The notes below the pieces were generated by a model. It did no database searches. It saw nothing but the letters and a program-made list of their open reading frames with translations, and had not been told where the DNA came from. Shown here piece by piece: positions 33,598-45,800 of a stretch of DNA of 64,000 bases. This stretch comes from Siphonodentalium dalli. Taxonomy: Eukaryota > Mollusca > Scaphopoda > Gadilida > Siphonodentaliidae. Where the stretch lies: assembly GCA_032622095.1 (NCBI GenBank), contig CP136064.1:263973863-264037862 (forward strand). The letters are read 5' to 3'. Every line of letters starts with the position of its first letter. Positions within the stretch are counted from its first letter, which is position 1. The position numbers and the translations under genes were made by a program.

Positions 33598-34386
33598 TCT
33601 AATATATATTTGAGGAAAGTTTGTGTGAGGGTGTGTCTGTCTGTGTGAGCGCGTTGGACTCGAACACGGCTGGAACGATTTCGACGAAACTTGGTACGGG
33701 CACGTAATTCGACCCGGGAACGAACATGGGCCCGTCCATTTGTCCGTGCGGCGTGACATTGACCTTCAAACCGGTGACCTTCAATCCGTATCTCGGCTCC
33801 TGCTGGGCCGATTTGGACCAAATTTGGTATGTGGGGGAAGTGAGAGGCGCCGAGCCATTACGTCACGCCCGAATGCCCGTGCGGCATGACCTTGACCTTT
33901 CAAATGACATTGAACCGGTATCTCGGGATCCGCTGGGCCGATTTCCCCCATTTTTGGGGTGTTGGTGTAGGTTGACCACAGGAGTAACACGGGCATGGCC
34001 GTCTGTCTGTGCGGCATGACCTTGACCTTCGAGTGACATTGAACTCATATCTCGGGATCCGCTGAGCCGATTTCCACCGAATTTGGTGGAAACGGGTAGT
34101 ATGAGGCGCTGAGCAATTTCGTCACACCCGTGCGGTGTGACCTTGACCTTCGAGTGACCTTCACTATCTATCTCAGGATCCGATGGGACGATCGGGATGA
34201 AATTTCGTAGGTATGGATGGTTCGGGTAGCCAAACATTTTCAACGGGTAGCGGCGGGACCTTGACCTTTCAAATGACCTTGAACCTGTATCTCGGTATCC
34301 GCTGGGCCGATTTCCACCATTTTCGGGGTGTTGGTGTAAAAAACCAACACAACCACTCTACCCCGTCATGACGGGTACCCAGCTAG
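33598..34386 (+). mobile_element. Helitron-like non-autonomous element, abutting the previous one
   Basis: It starts TCTAATATATATTTGAGG at the very next base after the preceding CTAG and ends with the perfect hairpin CCCGTCATGACGGG, 7 nt, CTAG, then T. The body has about four copies of a GACCTTGACCTTC/ATCTCGGGATCCGCTGGG block of about 120 bp. Open frames on both strands are repeat artefacts. Confidence 0.66.
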
Positions 34387-35877
34387 TATAATATATTTGG
34401 AGATATATTTATATAATTTCGGACAAATATCGAGGAATAAATCAGGCTCAGCTCATACCATTAACAATTTTATAAAAATGAGTTTTGACCTTTGACCTTG
34501 ACCTCAAGGTCATCTGGTGATTTTAATGCTTGGGTCTCACTCTTGTATTATACGCTGATATATATGCAATAAAATGATGTGGACTGTGGTGGCATTAAGT
34601 GAGAATGTTAAATAGGTGGGACTTTACATTTTTTTAATTTTTTCATGGAAATTTTGCAGCTATTCGGATGACCAACTCACTTTTTGAGTTTCAAAATGAA
34701 ATGTTCTCAAGTTGATAGTAGATTTTGTTATAAAAGTGACTAATATGGCCTATTTGAGTCATATTTATGTAATTTTGTTATGTATAAGTAATGTGCTGTC
34801 TTTAAAATGTTATAACTCATACCGCTTGTGGGTCTCGCTCTTATATTGACCCCCCATATCATGAGCTATATGTATACCAAGTTCCATGCTCTTATCCAAT
34901 TTTGCACACTTTGGCCATTTTTGGGACCTTAGAGCCCCTACTATATGACTAAAACTCAAAGTAGGTACGTATTCAAAACACACATCACAGAGAAAATAAT
35001 AAGCGCATATTCTAACAATTCCCAGACTGCCCCCAGATCTAACCCCGTTATAAGTGTACATATAACGCTTTCAACGTCAACCTGTACGTATCAGCAGTCC
35101 CCGTACCCTCATCAGCCAAAAATACTACACAATCATCTGAATTTGAACCATATACATGATATTGAACAGCCCTCGGGTAGTATCCATTTTCACACACTTT
35201 TGAACTAAGCCCTAAACTCATAAATTACATAATTATACACATGTGCATGGCTCACTGAGGCCATCTTATTATTGTTATTAATTTCTATATTCACCATACT
35301 GGGGATGGCAGGAAGACAGTCTTACCAGACTATGCCACCCCCCACATTATATGACATAATTATCCATAATTTTCATCATTATTATGTAATAGATATGTGT
35401 ATTGGAAATATCCTATCCTATCCTATCCTAATGTATATATATGTTACTCAGCCACTCACAGTGTGGGCTGGATCGATAGATATATCAAAATGAGATCTGT
35501 TTTCATATGGAGTAATAGAAAGAAATTGATTGAAAATAGATTTGGTGCAGCGGGAACGTACAGATCGGTATGGAAAATAGTGTGAGGTGACATATCAAAC
35601 GTTTGGATGAGTCTGATATGCAGTACAGGGAGGAGAGATGGGCGTGTAATACTGTAAATGATAAGCTATATTGCTTTTAATTATACACTCATTTTGTGAT
35701 CTGTCCTAGCATTTTTACAACTATTTAGTTGCTTATAACCTAAAATCACCAGTCTTACACAAGAGATATAGGGAAGAGACATTCAAATGTAAATGTTTCT
35801 ATGACTCAGGGACGTTGCCAACCTTTAATCAGTGTTTTGTTTTTTTTCGCGGATGGTCATCAACCCTTGATCGGAGG
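34387..35877. other. Intergenic, AT-rich, with decayed repeats
   Basis: It starts TATAATATATTTGGAG, a degenerate version of the Helitron-like 5' end, so a third decayed element may follow. The phrase GGGTCTCNCTCTT recurs (34532 and 34831). A TCCTA short tandem lies at about 35409-35430. No gene was recognised. Confidence 0.45.
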
Positions 35878-35885
35878 GTTATTCT

Positions 35886-36999
35886 TAGTGATGCGGACCG
35901 GTCTTGTCCACTGCCAAGGCGGTCCAGTCCGGTCCGGTCCATGCCATTCCGGGCCGGTAGACATGCCTGGACAGGTCCAAAACGGTCCGGTCCACCTAAA
36001 ATAGGCTATATGTTAATGAATTCTCTGTTTTCTCAAAGTTTTTACTCTGTATAATACAAACTATAAGGTTACTGAGTTCAGTGTATTGCAATGAGTTCAT
36101 ATATGTTAAAACTTACATTGTTTGCCGATTGTATGCATCATTTTCTGTCTCTGGTGGGATATACTGGGAACGATGCATGATAATAGTATTTCTAGTAATG
36201 CGAACATGCACTAATTAAATGTATTGTACGGATATATAGCTAGGGCCAGAATGTGTTATAACCAGTCTAACATGGCACTCAACTGATCGTATGCATGTTT
36301 CGTATCATACTTATTTTCATTAAATTTAAATTTAAACGAAATAACTATACTGATGACAATTATACAAATGTGTACTAATATGGCTACTACATTAATATTG
36401 GAGTCTTGGAGATTGTGATGGCTGATTGTATAGTCCTGACAATTACAGTTATATACCTAAGTACAACTACTAGTGGATTAATGTGACTGTCTTGTGTATG
36501 TACTTTGTAATGTGGTTTCCATGTTTCTTCGATAATTATAACTGTAAAAACAATAGAATACTCGATTCGATATCACTCCAAATTGATTAGTTGATGCCAT
36601 GTTACACTGTTTATGACAAATAGTTCCATACGCATTCAGTTGCATGTTTGTCGCATTGATACAAGTGCTACAAGTGTTGGCCAGTGTTACACTAATACAT
36701 TTTAAGGAAAGTGACATGTACAAAGTACATCTATACATTGTTTTCGTGGCATCAAACGTTTAATAGATATTAACCCCTTGAATGTGTCAATACATCGTTG
36801 CTAATTGATATGACTGCAAATACGCAATAATATTCGCGATAGTTTATTATAACTGAAGTAAAATAGTGGACCGGACCGGAGAGTACCGGACCGGCGGCAA
36901 AAAGCGGTCCGGTCCAGTGACACCCGCTCCGGACCGGACCGCGGTCCACCCCTGGACCGCGGACCGGACCGGTCCAAAGCGGTCCGGTCCGCATCACTA
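35886..36999. mobile_element. hAT-type non-autonomous element with exact 8-bp target duplication
   Basis: The termini TAGTGATGCGGACCGG and its complement are flanked by GTTATTCT at 35878-35885 and 37000-37007. The first and last 130 bp are packed with GGTCCGGTCC and GGACCGGACC words, strikingly GC-rich against the AT-rich centre. No transposase was recognised in the middle 850 bp. Confidence 0.85.
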
Positions 37000-37007
37000 G
37001 TTATTCT

Positions 37008-37599
37008 TCAAGTAATGGGTTATATACTGCTTATTATTATAGTAAACTTACATGTGTTGGTTCCCAAAACGCACACGACGGTTGACAAAAACACTAACAA
37101 TCCAGTCATTTCATCCATATTCGCGTTGTTGTATATAGTATATAAATAAAGAGTATGTTTTCTATTTTAGAGCCTGACGAGTAAGGGCACACACATATCA
37201 CCGTGGACAAACAAAATCAATGGCCTTCTCTAAGTGCAAATAATATGCGAGAACAGGATATTAGGATAGTGATGTCAATTTTAATCGTTGAGAGGTAGAT
37301 TATTTAATTATACAATTATACAATATGCGGGATTTGCCCCAAAGTGCTTGGAAAACTTACATTGGGCTGACTTAATGTGCTGCGTGTGCTAGTCTCAATA
37401 ATAAATAAGAATACACTCAGCTTGTTGATGGGAATAAATCATCAAAAAGCTATATAAATATAAGAAATGAATGTAGTGGATGTGTGTTATGTCAGGGTTA
37501 ATGGACGAGCTACTGGACATTCGTAAACTAGATGGTCGAGGGCGTAGCGTCCAGTATAGCCAGTCCATTAACCGACTTAAAACACCGTTTTATAATATA
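37008..37599. other. Spacer, nothing certain
   Basis: A small inverted repeat pairs GGTTAATGGAC (37497) with GTCCATTAACC (37561). No gene or element was identified. Confidence 0.4.
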
Positions 37600-38440
37600 C
37601 TAGCAGATTAGCCCGCCACTGGCGGCATTTGTCAGAAACATGACTATATGAGCGTATATGAGCAAGGACACGGGCGCATGCAAAATTGGACCCGATTTGC
37701 AGATTAGCCCGCCACTGGCGAGATTAGACCCATGGATTTGGTCGATCCATTATTTTTTGTTTTTCAAGGTAACCCCGTACAGACACGCCGACAGCATGCT
37801 GATGCCCGAAATATCATTTGCGGTACCCGTTTGAAGGTCAATGTCACGTCCTGAGTTGACCATACATAACAAATTTCACGTTGCTGCTGATGCCCGAAAT
37901 ATCACCGAAGGTCATTTGCGGATACCCGTTTTAAGTATTCCCCGTCCCGTGTTGAGCGCACCGATTGAGCTAACAAAGCAATCTCCACTCCACATCCCCA
38001 CCTGGATAATTACTGACCACTCGACACGTCGCAGGATGCGGAGAACAGATCATTTCCGCAAAGCTTGCAAACAGCCGTATGCAAAAACACAAGGCAATAA
38101 AGAGCTTTATTCTGTTAACAAAATCAAATATGGAAAATTAGCTCGCAAACAGCCGTAGGTGAACCCCAAGGCAATAAAGAGCGTTATTCGGTTAACAAAA
38201 CCAAATATGGAAAATTAAGGAGCGTTATTGCGTTAACCACACCCTGCCAAGGACGGTGACAAGGGGAAGGGAGAATGTGTGCTCGGACCTTCTGAAAAGC
38301 GGTGCGGTGACACTGTCTGTGGGTTTTAACCCTTAGATAGGAAGTTTGGGCACAATCGGTCCAGCCGTTTTCGAGTGTATAAAACATATACATATATATA
38401 TACATATAATATATACCGAAGTCTCAAAATATATAGTAGA
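37600..38440 (-). mobile_element. Helitron-like element 1 of a head-to-tail series
   Basis: On the minus strand it starts TCTACTATATATTTTGAGAC at 38440 and ends at 37600 with the hairpin CCGCCAGTGGCGG, a 7-nt spacer and CTAG followed by T. A partial second copy of the terminal hairpin lies at about 37705. The body has AATAAAGAGC and GAAAACG-type words shared with the next elements. Confidence 0.66.
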
Positions 38441-39243
38441 CTAGCAGGTTAGCCCGCCACAATTTTTAATTTTTTAAATTAATTTTGTTAATTAATTTTT
38501 TAATTAAATTTTTTGTTTTTCAATGAGTTAATTGTGCCTTTTTAATTCACTGGCTTTTTTAATTATTTTTATTAATCAATTTTTAATTAACTTTTTTGTT
38601 TTTCAATGAGTTAATTTTTTGTTTTTCAATTTGACCCGATTTGACCTTGAATTGATCATTTTCAAGGTCAAGGTCAGGTCGGGGTCACAATTTAACCCGT
38701 CCATGACACTTCCCGTAGGTAGTAAGTTTGAGCTCAATCGGTTCGAGTCTATAAAGGACACACACACATATATATGACACTTCCCGTAGGTAGCAAGTTT
38801 GAGCTAAATCGGTTCGAGTCTATAAAGGAAAGACACATATATTGTGGGTACATGTTTCAAGGTGAAGATCACCTCGGGCGGAAAAACTGAGCCGATGAAA
38901 ATGTCCCCGTTCCTAGGAAGCCCTAAGGACGTAAGAATCACACAGAAGCGAGTTCAAGATAACAAAACCGTATGCGAAAGCCGAAGGGAATAAAGAGCGT
39001 TAACCGGTTAACGAACCCAAATATGGAATATCTTTATCAACGACACTGCGGATACGAACGCTCTTTAACTATCAACGCTATTAACCCCGCGTTTATGTGC
39101 CGTGTATGTGACTCGTGGGTTCTCGACCATTCTCGTGGGTTTTTACCCTTAGATTGGAAGTTTGAGCCCAATCGGTGCAGCCGTTTTCGAGTCTATAGAG
39201 GACAAATATATATATATACGGAAGTCTCAAATTAAATAGTAGA
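38441..39243 (-). mobile_element. Helitron-like element 2 of the series
   Basis: 803 bp. The 5' end TCTACTATTTAATTTGAGAC (minus, from 39243) touches element 3 and the 3' CTAG touches element 1. A TTTTTAATT-rich tract precedes a GACCTTGAATTGATC block. The short duplication of ATGACACTTCCCGTAGGTAG (about 38704 and 38776) is internal. Confidence 0.66.
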
Positions 39244-39998
39244 CTAGCATGTTAGCCCGCCACTGGCGGCGTTGGTCAGACACATGACAATTTTGTAATG
39301 TTTTTAATGAATTTTTTAATTTAATTTTTTTTTCAATGTGTTAATATTAATTTTTTGTTTATAACATGAATTAATTGTGCATTTTTAATTTACCAGATTT
39401 TTTAATTAATTTTTTGATTAAGTTTTTATTTAATTTTTCAATATTTTACCCGATTAAAGTGAAGAAGACATAAGAATCACTAAACACGCAGTATCAGTTC
39501 CTAAAAGAGGTATGATTTAAGGGTTTGTTTTCACACAACACGCAGTACCCGTCCCTAAAAGAGGTATGATTGAAAATTTCCCCCGTTCCTAGGAACGACA
39601 GACATAAGAATCACACAACACGTTAATTCTGCCTTTTTAATCGAGATAAATGCACTTCGCGTTTCGCGTTCGTAGTTTCGTACGCATGGTTAACCGTTTA
39701 GCAACGTCGATGGCAATAAAGAGCGTTCGTCGGTTAACGACTCCAAATACGGTCAATATAAAGATCGTTGATGCCTTAACCCCCGAAGTGTCGTTTGCGG
39801 TGATTTTGATGATTGGGAGTGGAGAAAGAGTGCTCAGAGCTTGTCCAAAATGCGACGTGGACGATCCCCGTGGGTTTTTACCCTTATATAGGAAATTTGA
39901 GCTCTATCCGACAAGCCGTTTTAGATTCTTTGAAGTACCCACATACACACATATATATATATATACACATATACGGAAGTCTCAAAATATATAGGGTA
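39244..39998 (-). mobile_element. Helitron-like element 3 of the series
   Basis: 755 bp. The 3' hairpin plus CTAG is at 39244. The 5' end reads TACCCTATATATTTTGAGAC, so the first bases have diverged from TCTAC. The body keeps the AAGAATCACACAACACG and GGGTTTTTACCCTTA words of the family. Confidence 0.62.
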
Positions 39999-41240
39999 CT
40001 AGCAGGTTAGCCCGCCACTGGCGGCATTCGTCCCATAACTTTGTTCGAAAAAGCAATTGCAACAGGTTCCGATACACTTGTGCTGCATTTGCACCAAATT
40101 TCGTCGAAATCGGCAAGTTTTACCCGAATTGACCTTGAATTGACAATTTTGTAGGTCAAGGTCAGGTCCTGGTCATGAATTGACCCGTCCAAAACACTCA
40201 CTGGACAAAAGTACAGAAATCCGCCCGTTTTACCCCATTTGACCTTGAATTGACCAGTTTGAAGGTCAATGTCACGTCGTGGTCACGATTTGACCCGTCC
40301 GTGACACTTTCGGGACAAAAGTACCCATATGTAGCAAGTTTGGGCTCAATCGGTTGACTCGTCCCGAGTTGACCATTTTGCTTCCATAGAATTTTCATGG
40401 GACGAATGTCGCCAGTGGCCTAATATTTAAATTTTAACATAGGATTTCGTATTCAAATCGATTTATGTCGATAAAACTCTTATTTTTCAAAATTTCAAGC
40501 TGAAACTTCGTGTGTCTGCGTGTAATACTTATATGTTCTTTAAATGACACAGTCCAACACGTAATTATGTTTTAGATGGAAGAAATTAAATTTTTTCGAT
40601 GCTAAATTTTAACATAGGATTTCCCATTAAAATCGATTTATGTCGATAAAACTCTTATTTTTCAACATTGTAAGCTGAGACTTGGTGTGTCTGTGTGTAA
40701 TACTTATGTGTTCTTAAAATGACACAGTCCAACACGTAATTATGTTTTAGATGGAATAAATTAAAAAATTTCGATGCTAAATTTTAACATAGGATTTCCC
40801 ATTAAAATCGATTTATGTCGATAGAACTCTTATTTTTCAAATTTTTAAGCTGAGACTTGGTGTGTCTGTGTGTTATACTAACATATTCTTAAAATGACAG
40901 AGTCCAACACGTAATTATGTTTTTGATGAAAGAAATTAAATTTTGTCGATGCTAAATTTCGAGCGATAACGTTGCGTTGAATTGTAAACAAACGCTCTTT
41001 TATAGTGACGCTTCATATACTAACGCTCATTAAATTATCACGTGATTAACCCCCGCAGTGCCGTTATTTGTGACTGAGAGTGGAGAACGGGTGTTCTGAG
41101 CTTCTCCAAAACGCCGCGACGATTCCCGTGGGTTTTTACCCTTATATGGGAAGTTTGAGCCAAATCGGTCCAGCTGTTTTCGATTCTATAGAGGACAAAT
41201 ATATACATATATTAACGGAAGTCTCAAAATATATAGGAGA
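39999..41240 (-). mobile_element. Helitron-like element 4, with satellite core
   Basis: 1242 bp, the longest and most complete of the series. From its 3' end it has the CTAG terminus at 39999, a body with two GACCTTGAATTGACC blocks, an internal inverted copy of the 3' hairpin (about 40397-40420), three satellite monomers of about 170 bp (40425-40960) and a 5' end TCTCCTATATATTTTGAGAC at 41240. The copy at 59130-59884 has the same order in the opposite orientation. Helentron-associated elements (HINE, the oyster pearl family, Drosophila DINE-1) have tandem satellite cores of this kind; membership here is inferred. Confidence 0.68.
40425..40960 (-). repeat. About 170-bp satellite, three monomers
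   Basis: Monomers carry AAATCGATTTATGTCGATAA and GACACAGTCCAACACGTAAT; the third is slightly changed (TACTAACATATTC). Confidence 0.85.
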
Positions 41241-42271
41241 CTAGTAGATTAGCCCGCCACTGGCGGCATTGGTCCCATGGCTTTGGTCGATCCATTAATT
41301 TTAGTTTTTCAAGGTAACCCCGTACAGGCATATATAACCAGAAAAATATATTCCCCGTCCCGAGTTGACCATACATAACAAATTTCACGTCGATGTCAAC
41401 ACTGACCACCGAGATATCGCCCAAGGTAATTTGTGGGTACCCGTTTCAAGGTCAAGGTCACATGAGGCGGACAAACTGACCCTACGAAAATCTCCCCCGT
41501 TCATTGGAAGCCCTAAGTACGAAATTAGACATCCCCAGCTTCCAAAAGCAAAAGATATCAGGTAGAATTTGTCAAATATGGACCCTGGTGCAAACATCGC
41601 AGGGCCCTAAAATTTATTAACATAGGATTTTCCATTAAAATCGACTTATGTCTCTTATTTTTTAAAAATTTTAAGCTGGAAGAAATTAAATTTTTTCGAT
41701 GCTAAATTTTAACACAGGATTTCCCATTCAAATCGATTTATGTCGATAAAACTCTTATTTTTCAATATTTTAAGCTGAGACTTCGTGTGTCTGCGTGTAA
41801 TACTTATATATTCTTAAAATGACAGAGTCCAACACGTACTTATGTTTTAGATGGAAGAAATTAAAAAATTTCGATGCTAAATTTTAACACAGGATTTCCC
41901 ATTAAAATCGATTTATGTCGATAAAACTCTCATTTTTCAAAATTTTAAGCTGAGACTTGGTGTGTCTGTGTGTAATACTTACATATAATTAAAATTACAC
42001 GTAATTTACACGTAATTATGTTTTTGATGATAGAAATTAATTTTTTTCGATTATAGCGACGCGTCATATACAAACGCTCATTAAATTATCACGCGATTAA
42101 CCCCCTGAGTGCCGTTTTTGTGATTGGGAGTGGATAATGAGTGCTCAGAGCTTCTCCAAAACGCTGCCTTAGATGGGAAGTTTGAGCTCAATCGAGCCAG
42201 CCGTTTTCGATTCTATACAGGACAAATATACACATATATTTATTTATGGAAGTCTCAAAATATATAGTAGA
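41241..42271 (-). mobile_element. Helitron-like element 5, with satellite core
   Basis: 1031 bp with CTAG at 41241 and 5' end TCTACTATATATTTTGAGAC at 42271. It has about two and a half satellite monomers (41620-42060); the first is shortened and joins AGCTGGAAGAAATTAAATT directly, which looks like a deletion within a monomer. Confidence 0.66.
41620..42060 (-). repeat. About 170-bp satellite, two and a half monomers
   Basis: Same monomer as 40425-40960, with one internal deletion near 41672. Confidence 0.8.
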
Positions 42272-42896
42272 CTAGCAGGTTAGCCCGCCACTGGCGGCAA
42301 TCGTCAGAAACATGACAATTTTTAAGTTTTTTAATTATTTTTTTTAATTAAATATTTTGTCTTTCAATGAGTTCATTGTGCCTTTTTAATTTACTGGCTT
42401 TTTAAATAAAAAAAATTTAATTAATTTTTTAATTTAATTTTTTGTTTTTCATGAATTTTTTGTTTTTCAGTTTGACCCGATTTGACCTTGAATTGATCAT
42501 TTTCAAGGTAAAGGTCAGGTCAGGGTCACAAATTAACCCGTCCATGACACTTCCCGTAGGTAGCTAGTTTGAGCTCAATCGGTTCGAGTCTATAAAGGAC
42601 ACACACATATACATCATTTATGGGTACCCGTTTCAATGTGAAGATCACCTCGGGCGGAAAAACTGACCAGATGAAAATGTCCCCGTTCCTAGTAGAACGT
42701 AAGAATCACACAGAATTGAATTCTGTTTCGAGCGATAATGTAAACAAAAGCCGTATGCGAAAGCCGAAGGGAATAAAGAGTGTTAACCGGTTAACGAACC
42801 CAAATATGGAAGATATAAGGAGCGTTTAGCGTTATTGCGTTAAGCACTCCCGGCCAATGACGATGGCATGGGAGTGGATAAGGGGTGAAGGTGTCG
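42272..42896 (-). mobile_element. Helitron-like element 6, truncated by the minisatellite
   Basis: The 3' end with CTAG is at 42272 and the body follows the pattern of element 2 (TTTTTAATT tract, GACCTTGAATTGATC, AAGATCACCTCGGGCGG, AATAAAGAG). Similarity to 38209-38280 can be followed to about 42890, where the minisatellite starts. No 5' end is present. Confidence 0.6.
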
Positions 42897-45800
42897 TCGC
42901 GCGGGGACCTGGACGAGGAAGAGTCTGTCCACATTGTAAATCGATGTTGGGTGTCCCCGGAGACCTAGACGAGGAGTCCGTCCCCGGAGACCTGGGCGAG
43001 GAGGAGTCTGTCCACATTGTAAATCGATGTTGGATTCCCCGGAGACCTGGAGGAGGAGGAGTCTGTCTACATTGTAAATTGATGTTGGATTCCCCGGAGA
43101 CCTGGACGAGGAGGAGTCTGTCCACATTGTAAATCGATGTTGGATTCCCCGGAGACCTGGACGAGGAGGAGTCTGTCTACATTGTAAATCGATGTTGGAT
43201 TCCCCGGACGAGTAGGAGTCTGTCCACATTGTAAATCGATGTTGAATGTCCCCGGAGACCTGGACGAGAAGGAGTCTGTACACATTGTAAATCGATGTTG
43301 GATTCCCCGGAGACCTGGACGAGGAGGAGTCTGTCTACATTGTAAATTGATGTTGGATTCCCCGGAGACCTGGACGAGGAGGAGTCTGTCCACATTGTAA
43401 ATCGATGTTGGATTCCCCGGAGACCTGGTCGAGGAGGAGTCTGTCCACATTGTAAATCGATGTTGGATTCCCCGGAGACCTGGACGAGGAGGAGTCTGTC
43501 TACATTGTAAATCGATGTTGGATTCCCCGGACGAGTAGGAGTCTGTCCACATTGTAAATCGATGTTGAATGTCCCCGGAGACCTGGACGAGAAGGAGTCT
43601 GTACACATTGTAAATCGATGTTGGATTCCCCGGAGACCTGGACGAGGAGGAGTCTGTCTACATTGTAAATTGATGTTGGATTCCCCGGAGACCTGGACGA
43701 GGAGGAGTCTGTCCATATTGTAAATCGATGTTGGATTCCCCGGAGACATGGGCGAGGAGGAGTCTGTCCACATTGTAAATCTATGTTGGATTCCCCAGAG
43801 ACCTGGACGAGGAGTATGTCCCCGGAGACCTGGACGAGGAGGAGTCTGTCCACATTGTAAATCGATGTTGGATTCCCCGGAGACCTGGACGAGGAGGAGT
43901 CTGTCCACATTGTAAATCGATGTTGGATTCCCCGGAGACCTGGACGAGGAGGAGTCTGTCCACATTGTAAATCGATGTTGGATTCCCCGGAGACCTGGAC
44001 GAGGAGGAGTCTGTCCACATTGTAAATCAATGTTGGATGTCCCCGGAGACCTGGACGAGGAGGAGTCTGTCCACATTGTAAATCGATGTTGGATTCCCCG
44101 GAGACCTGGACGAGGAGGAGTCTGTCCACATTGTAAATCGATGTTGGATTCCCCGGAGACCTGGACGAGGAGGAGTCTGTCCACATTGTAAATCGATGTT
44201 GGATTCCCCGGAGACCTGGACGAGGAGGAGTCTGTCTACATTGTAAATCGATGTTGGATTCCCCGGACGAGTAGGAGTCTGTCCACATTGTAAATCGATG
44301 TTGAATGTCCCCGGAGACCTGGACGAGAAGGAGTCTGTACACATTGTAAATCGATGTTGGATTCCCCGGAGACCTGGACGAGGAGGAGTCTGTCTACATT
44401 GTAAATTGATGTTGGATTCCCCGGAGACCTGGACGAGGAGGAGTCTGTCCATATTGTAAATCGATGTTGGATTCCCCGGAGACCTGGACGAGGAGGAGTC
44501 TGTCCACATTGTAAATCGATGTTGGATTCCCCGGAGACATGGGCGAGGAGGAGTCTGTCCACATTGTAAATCTATGTTGGATTCCCCAGAGACCTGGACG
44601 AGGAGTATGTCCCCGGAGACATGGGCGAGGAGGAGTCTGTCCACATTGTAAATCGATGTTGGATTCCCCGGAGACCTGGACGAGGAGGAGTCTGTCCACA
44701 TTGTAAATCGATGTTGGATTCCCCGGAGACCTGGACGAGGAGGAGTCTGTCCACATTGTAAATCGATGTTGGATGTCCCCGGAGACCTGGACGAGGAGGA
44801 GTCTGTCCACATTGTAAATCGATGTTGGATTCCCCGGAGACCTGGACGAGGAGGAGTCTGTCCACATTGTAAATCGATGTTGGATTCCCCGGAGACCTGG
44901 ACGAGGAGGAGTCTGTCCACATTGTAAATCAATGTTGGATGTCCCCGGAGACCTGGACGAGGAGGAGTCTGTCCACATTGTAAATCGATGTTGGATTCCC
45001 CGGAGACCTGGACGAGGAGGAGTCTGTCCACATTGTAAATCGATGTTGGATTCCCCGGAGACCTGGACGAGGAGGAGTCTGTCCACATTGTAAATCGATG
45101 TTGGATGTCCCCGGAGACCTGGACGAGGGGGAGTCTGTCCACATTGTAAATCGATGTTGGATGTCCCCGGAGACTTGGACGAGGGGGAGTCTGTCCACAT
45201 TGTAAATCGATGTTGGATTCCCCGGAGACCTGGATGAGGAGGAGTCTGTCTACATTGTAAATCGATGTTGGATTCCCCGGAGACCTGGACGAGGAGGAGT
45301 CTGTCCACATTGAAAATCGATGTTGGATTCCCCGGAGACCTGGACGAGGAGGAGTCTGTCCACATTGTAAATCGATGTTGGATTCCCCGGAGACCTGGAC
45401 GAGGAGGAGTCTGTCCACATTGAAAATCGATGTTGGATGTCCCCGGAGACCTGGACGTGGAGGAGTCTACATTGTAAATCGATGTTGGATGTCCCCGGAG
45501 ACCTGGACGAGGAGGAGTCTGTCCACATTGTAAATCGATGTTGGATTCCCCGGAGACCTGGACGTGGAGGAGTCTTTCCACATTGTAAATCTATGTTGGA
45601 TTCCCCGGAGACCTGGACGAGGAGGAGTGTGTCCACATTGAAAATCTATGTTGGATTTCCCCGGAGACCTGGACCATGATGAGTCTGTCACCGGAGACCT
45701 GGACGAGGAGGAGTCTGTCCACATTGTAAATCGATGTTGGATTCCCCGGAGACCTGGACGAGGAGGAGTCTTTCCACATTGTAAATCTATGTTGGATTCC

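Noticed and set aside
33520-34243. Overlapping frames of 60-126 codons rich in Arg and Pro
   Set aside because: They are translations of GACCTTGACCTT-type tandem blocks inside Helitron-like elements.
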